In this document: positions 1 through 6,444 of the stretch, in pieces
How the letters are laid out: each line of letters starts with the position of its first letter
Numbering within the stretch: the first letter of the stretch is position 1
Assembly: GCA_934395135.1 (NCBI GenBank)
Contig: CAKRRK010000031.1
Span: 1 to 14,873 of the forward strand
From: an uncultured Eubacteriales bacterium
Lineage (GTDB): Bacteria > Bacillota > Clostridia > Oscillospirales > Butyricicoccaceae
Direction: 5' to 3'
Length of the DNA stretch: 14,873 nt
Made by a program: the position numbers and the translations under genes
Notes under the pieces: model-generated
Databases searched by the model: none
What the model saw: only the letters and a program-made list of their open reading frames with translations
What the model was told of the DNA's origin: nothing

Positions 1-1
1 A

Positions 2-190
2 AAGGTGACGAGGAGTAAATTCGGCATCCAGTCTTTTGAGAAAATGCTGGAATTTACCCGGCTTGCCCAGAAATATATTCCCAGGGTTATTTTGTCGGTG
101 GTGGATATCATTGGGGAAGCGGAAATTGAAAAATCCAGGGAAATTTGCAAGAGCACCGGCGCGGAATTTCGTGTTCGGCAATACGAATAA
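2..190 (+). CDS. Radical SAM protein, TatD-associated type (3' end only)
   Basis: Only the last 62 residues are present; the frame is open to the left edge, so the gene begins outside the window. The tail contains the segment LSVVDIIGEAEIEKSREIC and ends in EFRVRQYE. From memory, this resembles the C-terminus of the radical SAM proteins often encoded beside TatD-family nucleases: a hydrophobic strand ending in VVD, a short helix, then a final strand rich in Arg. The radical SAM CxxxCxxC motif would lie upstream and cannot be checked. A GTG at position 5 is not a credible start because the frame continues in both directions. A rho-independent terminator follows 28 bp after the stop, so this gene ends its own transcription unit. 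The assignment rests on a short tail and is tentative. Confidence 0.55.
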   Translation, partial: KVTRSKFGIQSFEKMLEFTRLAQKYIPRVILSVVDIIGEAEIEKSREICKSTGAEFRVRQYE

Positions 191-218
191 AATCATGGCA
201 TTGGCGAAAAGAATAGAT

Positions 219-254
219 AAAACTCCTGTTTCAACAGGGGTTTTATTGTTTTTG
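219..254 (+). terminator. Intrinsic terminator after the radical SAM gene
   Basis: An AAAACTCCTGT arm pairs with ACAGGGGTTTT around a TTCA loop, with one G-T pair, and is followed by a T-rich tract (TTTTATTGTTTTTG). It lies just after the stop codon at 188-190 and separates that gene from the ech operon. Confidence 0.8.
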
Positions 255-440
255 TTCAAAGAAACAAATCAAAACGATACACAAAGGAAATCGGCGCGGA
301 ACAGGAAAATTCACAGAAGGAAGCGGAAAAACCGGAAAAAAGACGGAGAAAACCGGGGGACAGTCAAATGTTGGCGGCGGCTGGTTTTGTACAAAAAAAT
401 GAAAGGCTTTTTTGTATATATTTTAGCGGAGAAAAAGCGA
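255..440. other. A-rich non-coding stretch upstream of the ech promoter
   Basis: This stretch is purine-rich on the plus strand, with repeated AAACCGG- and GGAAA-like words. The reading frames that cross it are Lys/Arg-rich and lack a ribosome binding site, so I see no gene here. A perfect 12-bp palindrome, TTTTGTACAAAA, lies at 385-396. Nothing else recognisable was found. Confidence 0.6.
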
Positions 441-467
441 AAATTGCCTTGACGGAAGGTGCAATTT
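441..467. promoter_or_regulatory. Inverted repeat over the ech -35 box (candidate operator)
   Basis: AAATTGCCTT (441-450) is mirrored by AAGG-TG-CAATTT (456-467). The right arm matches the reverse complement of the left apart from two extra bases. The repeat covers the whole -35 box, a position typical of repressor binding. The protein that would bind is not known. Confidence 0.45.
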
Positions 468-477
468 GCAGTAAAAT
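449..477 (+). promoter_or_regulatory. Sigma-A type promoter of the ech operon
   Basis: The -35 box TTGACG (449-454) is separated by exactly 17 bp from the -10 box TAAAAT (472-477). Transcription would start near 484, leaving a leader of about 56 nt before the echA start codon. This is the best promoter match between the upstream terminator and echA. Confidence 0.75.
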
Positions 478-539
478 AAGTTGGTTGATAAAATTTTAAC
501 AATTTTATGGGAAGTTATTTCAGAAGGGGTTGGTAGAAA

Positions 540-2456
540 GTGAATTTTATCCAGTTTCTCATTTTGTTCCCGTTCGTAGCAGCAGTGGTTTTAGCCTTCG
601 TGTCCCATAACGGGGCGCGCCGTGTGGTTGTCATCATCAGCAGCGCGCTGATTATTGCGGCTGCGGCGGCGATTGCTGTTCCGGTCCTTGTCACAGGACA
701 GGCGGTAACACTTTTTGAGCACACGCATACGCTCGATATGATCATGCTTGGGGTGGAAGTTTTCCTTATGTGCCTGATCGTGTTCCTGAGCTTCAAGTAC
801 AAAAAGTACTACGCAGCGGTGCTGTCCGTGGCGCAGACCGTGCTGATGGCCTGGTTTGAGCTGTCCGGAAGAGGCGCTTCCGAACAGAATCATATTTATA
901 TCGACCGGCTGTCGAGCATTATGATTCTGATCGTCGCCGTGGTAGGATGTCTGATCTGCATTTATGCAGTAGGCTATATGAACGACTATCATCACCATCA
1001 CACCGAGTACAAAGACAGAAGAAAGTTTTTCTTCGCGATGCTGTTTGTATTCCTTGGGGCGATGTTTGGTCTTGTGACCTCCAGCAATATGATCTGGCTG
1101 TATTTCTTCTGGGAAATCACCAGCGTGGCATCGTTCCTCCTCATCGGCTATACGAGGACCGGCGAGGCGGTGAACAATTCCTTCCGCGCATTGTGGATGA
1201 ACCTGCTGGGCGGTTTGGGATTTGCCGTCGCCATTGTCTGGCTGGGCGGTCTGTTCGGGATTGCGACGCTGCAGGATCTCATTCTGATCGGATGCAGCGA
1301 ATACGGCATTCTGATGGTGTTCCCGATTTTTCTGCTGGCGTTTGCCGGCCTTACCAAATCCGCGCAAATGCCGTTTTCCAAATGGTTGCTGGGCGCGATG
1401 GTGGCGCCGACGCCGACGTCCGCGCTGTTACATAGTGCCACAATGGTAAAGGCGGGCGTGTACCTGCTTCTGCGGCTGGCGCCTGCCATGCAGGGCACGA
1501 CAGCGGGCTTGATGGTGAGTCTTATCGGCGGCTTCACCTTCTTTATCACAAGCCTGTTTGCCATTACTCAGAGCGACGGGAAAAAGGTGCTGGCCTATTC
1601 CACCATTTCCAATCTGGGCCTTATTACCGCCTGTGCCGGCATCGGCACGTCGGAAACCATCTGGGCAGGCATTCTGCTGATGATCTTCCATGCGGTTTCC
1701 AAGTCCATGCTGTTCCAGTCTGTGGGCGCGGTGGAAAATGCCACCGGCAGCCGCGATATCGAAGATATGCACGGCCTCATCGTCAGACTGCCGAAGCTTG
1801 CCCTTGTTATGGTGCTCGGCATCATCGGCATGTATCTTGCGCCCTTTGGCATGCTGGTGTCCAAGTGGGCGGCGCTGAAAGCGTTTGTGGATTCCGGCAA
1901 TTTCATTCTGGTTTGCCTGGTGGCGTTCGGCAGTGCTACAACCCTGTTTTACTGGACAAAGTGGCTGGGAAAAATTATTTCCGTCAGCTCCCAGTCCAGA
2001 CGGCATGAAAATACCACGCCGGGTACGGCATGGTTTTCTTTGGCAATCCATGCCGTTTTGATGGTGGCTCTGTGCTTTGTATTCCCGTTGATTTCTTCCA
2101 AGGTGCTGCTTCCGTACCTCGCAGACATTTTCGGACCAAATGCAATCGCGGCCATCAGCCAGAGCAACCTTGTTATTATGATTATTATGATTGTCTTGAT
2201 GGTGGTCATCCCAGCCATTGGCTACGCCATTTCCAAGTCGGCCAAAGAGGAACGGTCTATGGTATATATGGGCGGTATCAACGAGGGGGATGACCGGGAA
2301 TTTACCGATTCCTTCGGCGGCAAAAAGACAATGTATCTCACCAACTGGTATATGACCGATTTGTTTGGCGAGCACAAGTTGTGGAAGCCAAGCATCTATA
2401 TTGCAACAGCAATTATCGTCGTGACAATCGCGATCACAATGGGAGGTGCGTTTTAA
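540..2456 (+). CDS. echA: Ech hydrogenase subunit EchA, NuoL/MrpA-like ion-translocating membrane protein
   Basis: This 638-residue polytopic membrane protein belongs to the proton-antiporter family (NuoL/HyfB/EchA). It should carry protons or sodium across the membrane when ferredoxin is oxidised and H2 made. Family residues are visible: the conserved Glu of the channel in FFWEITS (Glu192), Lys273 and Lys281 in LTKSAQMPFSKW, and His298 and Lys304 in the segment SALLHSATMVKAGVYLL. A HHHH cluster at 151-154 sits in a loop before the second helix block. The start is GTG at 540, chosen because an AAGGGG ribosome binding site lies about 11 bp upstream and the protein then opens with a hydrophobic helix. 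It is the first gene of the operon, and its stop abuts the echB start codon. Which ion is moved cannot be told from sequence. Confidence 0.93.
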   Translation: MNFIQFLILFPFVAAVVLAFVSHNGARRVVVIISSALIIAAAAAIAVPVLVTGQAVTLFEHTHTLDMIMLGVEVFLMCLIVFLSFKYKKYYAAVLSVAQTVLMAWFELSGRGASEQNHIYIDRLSSIMILIVAVVGCLICIYAVGYMNDYHHHHTEYKDRRKFFFAMLFVFLGAMFGLVTSSNMIWLYFFWEITSVASFLLIGYTRTGEAVNNSFRALWMNLLGGLGFAVAIVWLGGLFGIATLQDLILIGCSEYGILMVFPIFLLAFAGLTKSAQMPFSKWLLGAMVAPTPTSALLHSATMVKAGVYLLLRLAPAMQGTTAGLMVSLIGGFTFFITSLFAITQSDGKKVLAYSTISNLGLITACAGIGTSETIWAGILLMIFHAVSKSMLFQSVGAVENATGSRDIEDMHGLIVRLPKLALVMVLGIIGMYLAPFGMLVSKWAALKAFVDSGNFILVCLVAFGSATTLFYWTKWLGKIISVSSQSRRHENTTPGTAWFSLAIHAVLMVALCFVFPLISSKVLLPYLADIFGPNAIAAISQSNLVIMIIMIVLMVVIPAIGYAISKSAKEERSMVYMGGINEGDDREFTDSFGGKKTMYLTNWYMTDLFGEHKLWKPSIYIATAIIVVTIAITMGGAF

Positions 2457-3335
2457 ATGCTGAATCAGACGACCATTACAATCATTGGAATTGTGGCCTA
2501 CATTGTGTTAGCGCCACTCCTTGGCGGCCTTCTTGCAGGCATTGACCGAAAGATTACAGCAAGGATGCAGGGAAGACAGGGGCCGCCGATTCTCCAGTCT
2601 TTTTATGACGTAACCAAGCTTATCAACAAAAAGACGTTTATCGTAAACAATATGCAGCACTTCCTGGTGTTCAGCTTTTTGATTTTTGTGATTTTGACCG
2701 GCGCCCTGTTTTTTGGCGGGTTTGACATCCTGTTGGTGTTCTTTACGCTGACAACGGCGGCGATGTTCCTTGTCATTGCAGCTACCTCCGCAAACTCTCC
2801 GTACAGCTCTATGGGCGCGCAGAGAGAGCTTGCCCAGATGCTGGCTTATGAGCCGATGGTGCTGCTGGCGGCGGTAGGCCTGTATATGGCGACCGGCAGT
2901 TTCCGGGTATCGGATATTGTTCAGGCAGACGTGTCCGCTATCGCATACCTTCCCGGCGTATTTTTTGGATTCCTTTATATCCTGACCATCAAGCTGCGGA
3001 AGTCGCCGTTTGACCTCAGCACCTCTCACCATGCCCATCAGGAAATGGTAAAAGGTATTTCCACCGAGCTTTCCGGCGGCGTGCTTGCGCTGATGGAGGT
3101 GGCTCACTGGTATGAAAATATTCTGCTTTTGGGGATTGTCGGCCTGTTTATTGTAAACTCTACATGGTGGAGCGTTATCATTGCCGTTGCAGTTTGCATT
3201 GTGGCATATTTTGTGGAAATACTCATTGATAACACCAGCGCGCGTGTCAAGTGGAACCTGATGTTCAAATCCGCATGGGGTATCACCATTGTCTTTGGCG
3301 CCATCAATATCCTGGTGTTACAGTTTATTAAGTAA
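2457..3335 (+). CDS. echB: Ech hydrogenase subunit EchB, NuoH-like membrane anchor
   Basis: This 292-residue integral membrane protein is of the NuoH/HycD/EchB family. It anchors the soluble hydrogenase module to the membrane and links electron transfer to ion movement in EchA. The family signature after the first helix is present at about residues 30-60: DRKITARMQGRQGPP followed by DVTKLINKK. A second conserved stretch near residues 195-220 carries acidic residues (QEMVKGISTELSGG, then LMEVAHWYE), matching the quinone-site/E-channel region of NuoH. The remainder is mostly hydrophobic helices. The ATG directly follows the echA TAA, and the GGAGGT ribosome binding site (2442-2447) lies inside echA, so translation is probably coupled. 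Length is normal for the family. Confidence 0.93.
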   Translation: MLNQTTITIIGIVAYIVLAPLLGGLLAGIDRKITARMQGRQGPPILQSFYDVTKLINKKTFIVNNMQHFLVFSFLIFVILTGALFFGGFDILLVFFTLTTAAMFLVIAATSANSPYSSMGAQRELAQMLAYEPMVLLAAVGLYMATGSFRVSDIVQADVSAIAYLPGVFFGFLYILTIKLRKSPFDLSTSHHAHQEMVKGISTELSGGVLALMEVAHWYENILLLGIVGLFIVNSTWWSVIIAVAVCIVAYFVEILIDNTSARVKWNLMFKSAWGITIVFGAINILVLQFIK

Positions 3336-3349
3336 GGAGGAAGCGAACA

Positions 3350-3784
3350 ATGGCAAATGTAGCAAAATCTCCGTGGCTGCTCCATTATGACGGCTCCAGC
3401 TGCAATGGATGCGATATTGAAGTGCTGGCCTGTCTGACTCCGGTATATGACGTGGAACGCTTTGGCGTAATCAACACAGGGAATCCAAGACATGCGGATA
3501 TACTTCTGGTAACCGGCGGCATCAACCATCAGAACAAACCCGTTCTGGAACAGATTTACGCGCAGATGCCCGAGCCCAAAGTGGTAGTGGCGGTTGGCAT
3601 TTGCGCCTGCAACGGCGGTGTGTTTAAAGAGTGCTATAATATCCTGGGCGGCGCCGACAAGGTGATTCCGGTGGATATTTATGTACCGGGCTGCGCCGCG
3701 CGGCCTCAGGCCATTATCGACGGCGTGGTAAAAGCCGTTGGCCTTTTGCAGCAAAAGCATGAGGCGCTGAAGAAAGGGAAGTGA
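3350..3784 (+). CDS. echC: Ech hydrogenase small subunit EchC (NuoB-like)
   Basis: This 144-residue small subunit of a group 4 [NiFe] hydrogenase carries the proximal [4Fe-4S] cluster that passes electrons to the Ni-Fe site in EchE. The likely ligands are Cys18 and Cys21 (SSCNGCDIE), Cys85 (AVGICACNGG) and Cys115 (YVPGCAARP). This is the short EchC form: it has no Tat signal and no extra C-terminal cluster domain, as expected for membrane-bound cytoplasmic hydrogenases. The start ATG follows an AAGGAGG site that overlaps the echB stop. Extra cysteines at 28, 87 and 95 are not obvious ligands. Assignment is firm from the motifs and operon order. Confidence 0.95.
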   Translation: MANVAKSPWLLHYDGSSCNGCDIEVLACLTPVYDVERFGVINTGNPRHADILLVTGGINHQNKPVLEQIYAQMPEPKVVVAVGICACNGGVFKECYNILGGADKVIPVDIYVPGCAARPQAIIDGVVKAVGLLQQKHEALKKGK

Positions 3785-3794
3785 GGTTACAGCA

Positions 3795-4139
3795 ATGAGA
3801 GAAACCTATGATTTGATTGAAATTGCCCCGGAAGAACTCACGGCAAAAGCGCTGGACGAAAAGAAAAAGGGCGCCCATCTTGTGCAGATCAGTTCGGTGC
3901 GCATTGAAAAGGGCTTTGAGCTTTCCTATTCCTTTGCGGACGAAGAAAACCATATGGTAAATTATCGCATCGTCATCGACGAGGATTACGAAATGCTCAG
4001 CATCAGCGATATTTTTCCGCCGGCATTTCTGTATGAAAACGAGATCGCGGAGCTTTTCGGCGTAAAAATCAACCATATTAATTTGGATTATGGAAACAAG
4101 CTTTACCGCATCGATGTGGAAGCTCCGTTTAAAAATTAA
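3795..4139 (+). CDS. echD: Ech hydrogenase subunit EchD (NuoC-like)
   Basis: This 114-residue soluble protein resembles the 30-kDa subunit of complex I (NuoC) in reduced form. EchD packs against the large and small subunits and holds no cofactor. The recognisable family stretch is near the end: SISDIFPPAFLYENEIAELF, followed by GVKI, equivalent to the conserved 'YPAAxxxERE' region of NuoC. The start ATG has only a modest ribosome binding site (GTGAGG) overlapping the echC stop, 10 bp upstream. Sequence alone is weakly conserved in this subunit, but its place between echC and echE makes the call secure. Confidence 0.88.
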   Translation: MRETYDLIEIAPEELTAKALDEKKKGAHLVQISSVRIEKGFELSYSFADEENHMVNYRIVIDEDYEMLSISDIFPPAFLYENEIAELFGVKINHINLDYGNKLYRIDVEAPFKN

Positions 4140-4153
4140 GGAGGGAAGGAAAC

Positions 4154-5233
4154 ATGGCAAAAAGAAGCGTAGTACCATTTGGCCCGCAGCATCCGGTTCT
4201 TCCGGAGCCGATCCATCTGGATTTGGTGGTCGAAGATGAAAAAGTCGTGCAAGCGGTTCCTTCCATTGGGTTTATTCACAGAGGATTGGAAAAGCTTGTG
4301 GAAAAGCGTGACTTCAATGACTATACGTATGTCGTAGAACGGATCTGCGGCATCTGCAGCTATATGCATGGCATGGGCTATTGCGAAGCGATGGAACGGG
4401 TCTTTGACGTGGAAATTCCGGAGCGCGCCAAGTATCTCCGCACGATTTGGTGTGAAATGTCCAGAATCCACAGCCACTTGCTGTGGCTGGGCCTGCTTGC
4501 AGACGGCTTCGGTTTCGAAAGCCTGTTTATGCAGTGCTGGAGAATGCGGGAAAAGGTTCTGGATATGCTGGAAGCGTCTACCGGCGGACGGGTAATTTTC
4601 TCCGTGAATAAAATCGGCGGCGTGCTGAAGGACATGGACAAGGATATGCTCCAGAGTTTTCTCAAAATGTTTGACGATATGGCGGACGATATCCGGCGTT
4701 TGACCAACGTATTTTTGGGCGACTACACGGTGGAATCCAGGCTGAAGGGTGTCGGCATCCTGTCCAGGGAGAACGCCATCAAGTACGGCGCGGTAGGTCC
4801 TATGCTCCGGGCAAGCGGCGTAAAGCGCGACACCAGAAAACTGGGCTATGCGGCGTATGATAACATCGAATTTGACATTCTCACCAGCGATGCGTGCGAT
4901 AGTTTTGCAAGATGCGATGTCCGCATTAAGGAAATTTTCCAGTCTATGGATATTATCCGCCAAGCGGCGGAAAAAATTCCGGATGGCGAGATTGCCACCC
5001 AGGTAAAGGGCATGCCCAAGGGCGAAGCCTTCTTCCGTCTCGAACAGCCACGCGGCGAGGCGATTTACTATGTGAAAGCCAACGGTACCAGGTTCCTGGA
5101 TCGGGCCAGAATCCGCACCGCTACCTTTGCCAATATCACCTCTCTGGTGGATATCCTGCAGGGGTGCGATCTTGCGGACGTGCCGATTATGGTTCTGACC
5201 ATTGATCCATGTGTCAGCTGTACGGAACGATAA
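4154..5233 (+). CDS. echE: Ech hydrogenase large subunit EchE, [NiFe] catalytic subunit (NuoD-like)
   Basis: This 359-residue catalytic subunit binds the Ni-Fe(CN)2CO centre and makes or oxidises H2. The N-terminal metal motif RICGICSYMH supplies Cys65 and Cys68, with His72 in the expected position. The C-terminal motif DPCVSCTER supplies Cys353 and Cys356, so all four nickel ligands are present and the enzyme should be active. The protein stops immediately after the Arg of this motif. There is therefore no C-terminal propeptide for a maturation endopeptidase to remove, a known trait of Ech enzymes. A strong AAGGAGGGAAGG site starts at the echD stop. Its maturation factors are encoded just downstream in the hyp operon. 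Confidence 0.96.
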   Translation: MAKRSVVPFGPQHPVLPEPIHLDLVVEDEKVVQAVPSIGFIHRGLEKLVEKRDFNDYTYVVERICGICSYMHGMGYCEAMERVFDVEIPERAKYLRTIWCEMSRIHSHLLWLGLLADGFGFESLFMQCWRMREKVLDMLEASTGGRVIFSVNKIGGVLKDMDKDMLQSFLKMFDDMADDIRRLTNVFLGDYTVESRLKGVGILSRENAIKYGAVGPMLRASGVKRDTRKLGYAAYDNIEFDILTSDACDSFARCDVRIKEIFQSMDIIRQAAEKIPDGEIATQVKGMPKGEAFFRLEQPRGEAIYYVKANGTRFLDRARIRTATFANITSLVDILQGCDLADVPIMVLTIDPCVSCTER

Positions 5234-5248
5234 GGAGGAGAGTGCGGT

Positions 5249-5848
5249 ATGTCTATCATTATGAAGTTTACAAAGCACGCCCTTGGAAACCTCTTTTCCA
5301 AACCGGCTACCAGCGGGTACCCGTTTGTTCAGCCGAACTATCCTGCCCGTACAAGAGGACGGGTGGCCATTGACATTGACGCATGCATTTTCTGCGGCGC
5401 CTGCCAGAGAAAATGCCCCTCCGGCGCTATCACAGTAGACCGGAACGCCAAGACCTGGACCATTGAGCGCATGGGTTGCGTTCAATGTGCCAACTGCGTG
5501 GAAGGCTGCCCGAAAAAGTGCCTTTCGATGGAGCAGCTTTACACGGAACCCGGCGCGGAAAAAGTGGTGGATACCATTGCGCAGCCGCAAAAGGAAGCGG
5601 CCGCTTCGCCCAAGGGGGACGTTGTCATTGACAAAGACAATTGCGTGTTCTGCGGCTTGTGTGCCAAGAACTGCCCCGCTGGGGTAATCACGGTGGACCG
5701 GGGGAATAAATCCTGGGAAATTGATAAAGATAACTGTGCGCAGTGCGGTCTGTGCGTGGAAAAATGTCCGAAAAAGTGTCTTTCCATGGGCAATGCTGCG
5801 CCGTCTGCTGCGAACCCAGCGTCGGCCGCTGCACCGGAAGAAAAATAG
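5249..5848 (+). CDS. echF: Ech hydrogenase ferredoxin-like subunit EchF, duplicated form with four [4Fe-4S] motifs
   Basis: EchF takes electrons from soluble ferredoxin and passes them to EchC. At 199 residues this copy is longer than the roughly 110-140 residues I expect for a two-cluster EchF. It contains four CxxCxxCxxxCP motifs: Cys46/49/52/56, Cys77/80/83/87, Cys132/135/138/142 and Cys163/166/169/173. The second and fourth are followed by KKC, adding Cys91 and Cys177. Residues 38-94 and 124-180 are a tandem duplication, 34 of 57 positions identical by hand count, joined by an Ala/Pro/Lys-containing linker (95-123). The tail (181-199) is Ala/Pro-rich. The N-terminal 37 residues (MSIIMKFTKHALGNLFSKPAT) match the membrane-proximal opening of NuoI/EchF proteins. 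An AAGGAGGAG site precedes the ATG. It is the last gene of the operon. Confidence 0.93.
   Translation: MSIIMKFTKHALGNLFSKPATSGYPFVQPNYPARTRGRVAIDIDACIFCGACQRKCPSGAITVDRNAKTWTIERMGCVQCANCVEGCPKKCLSMEQLYTEPGAEKVVDTIAQPQKEAAASPKGDVVIDKDNCVFCGLCAKNCPAGVITVDRGNKSWEIDKDNCAQCGLCVEKCPKKCLSMGNAAPSAANPASAAAPEEK
5360..5788 (+). repeat. Tandem duplication of the two-cluster ferredoxin module inside echF
   Basis: The first unit spans 5360-5530 and the second 5618-5788, both 57 codons long and offset by 86 codons. They share the CxxCGxC, CPxGxITVDR, KxW and ECPKKCLSM-like landmarks (VEGCPKKCLSM and VEKCPKKCLSM). The linker between them is not repeated. Confidence 0.85.
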
Positions 5849-5920
5849 ATTTCTGCCGGATGACGGTGTGCAGGCGGACAAGAAGATCGTATTTTCTGCG
5901 GCATTCTGCACGGGGAACCG

Positions 5921-5953
5921 AACCGCCCGATCAGCGTTATCGCGGTTTTTTTC
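5921..5953 (+). terminator. Probable intrinsic terminator after echF
   Basis: AACCG and CGGTT form an outer stem, with CGAT/ATCG inside it after a CC bulge, around a short loop. It is followed by seven T residues (5946-5952). It lies 72 bp beyond the echF stop. The stem is imperfect, so read-through is likely. Confidence 0.55.
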
Positions 5954-6053
5954 CGGCGGGGAACTCCTGAGAAACGGAGCGGGATATCGGGTACCGTGTG
6001 TCTGCTTATGAAAATACCCGAAAATGCCTTTCGAAGGGCGAAATATGCTTAGG

Positions 6054-6081
6054 AAAAGGCGGCTTTGAAAGCCGCCTTTTT
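6054..6081 (+). terminator. Intrinsic terminator hairpin directly before hypA (possible attenuator)
   Basis: A perfect 10-bp stem, AAAAGGCGGC with GCCGCCTTTT, surrounds a TTTGAAA loop and ends in a run of five T. Only 21 bp separate it from the hypA ATG, and the hypA ribosome binding site fills that gap. No promoter fits between hairpin and gene, so hyp transcripts must pass through it. Confidence 0.75.
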
Positions 6082-6102
6082 AATAAAAGGAGGAAGCTTA
6101 TT

Positions 6103-6444
6103 ATGCACGAGCATCATGAGGCGGTACACATTATCGAACATGCCATAGAAGAAGCCAAGCAGCAGGGGAAAGACCGGGTAACAAAAATTAATCTCGTAAT
6201 TGGTGACAGCTCCGGCTTTTCGCCGGAAGCCATCCGAATGAATTTTGAACTGGCGGCGGAGGGCACCATCTGTGAAGGCGCGGAGATTTGTGTGCGGGAA
6301 GTTAAATCTATGCTGCGCTGTCCCAAATGCCATGAGCTGTTTGTGCGCCGGCCGTTCCATTTTGAATGCCCCCACTGCGGTACGGAAGGGGAACCCAGCG
6401 AAATTGGAAAAGAAATGGCCATCGACAGCATCGAAACGGAATGA
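6103..6444 (+). CDS. hypA: Hydrogenase nickel incorporation protein HypA
   Basis: HypA (113 residues) is the nickel chaperone that delivers Ni to the hydrogenase large subunit, normally with the GTPase HypB. The nickel-binding N-terminus is intact (MHE, with His2 and Glu3). The structural zinc site is two CxxC pairs: Cys73/Cys76 (RCPKC) and Cys89/Cys92 (ECPHC). The ATG at 6103 was chosen over upstream in-frame starts because it yields the invariant MHE opening and follows an AAAAGGAGG site. The gene lies just after a terminator hairpin. Its stop overlaps the hypF start (ATGA), so the two are translationally coupled. No hypB is found nearby. Confidence 0.95.
   Translation: MHEHHEAVHIIEHAIEEAKQQGKDRVTKINLVIGDSSGFSPEAIRMNFELAAEGTICEGAEICVREVKSMLRCPKCHELFVRRPFHFECPHCGTEGEPSEIGKEMAIDSIETE

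Noticed and set aside
36..452. 138-codon Lys/Arg-rich frame
   Set aside because: It overlaps the radical SAM gene end in another frame, crosses a terminator, and has no ribosome binding site or recognisable motif.
1428..2375. 315-codon minus-strand frame opposite echA
   Set aside because: It is the antisense shadow of a conserved membrane protein and its composition (His/Gln/Asn-rich) fits no family.
540..5848. Complex I (Nuo) or formate hydrogenlyase operon instead of Ech
   Set aside because: Large-subunit nickel motifs are complete, so it is a hydrogenase. There are only six subunits in ech order, with no NuoEFG-like, formate dehydrogenase or extra antiporter genes.
4136..5911. 591-codon minus-strand frame opposite echE and echF
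   Set aside because: It is fully antisense to well-supported genes, has low-complexity His/Arg-rich composition, and arises from codon bias.
6008..6052. Fourteen-residue open frame (MKIPENAFRRAKYA) ending just before the hypA terminator, like a leader peptide
   Set aside because: There is no ribosome binding site and no run of a regulatory amino acid, so it is probably chance.
5849..6102. Degraded gene between echF and hypA
   Set aside because: The frames crossing it are continuations of shifted echF reading and show no family resemblance; terminators occupy much of the space.
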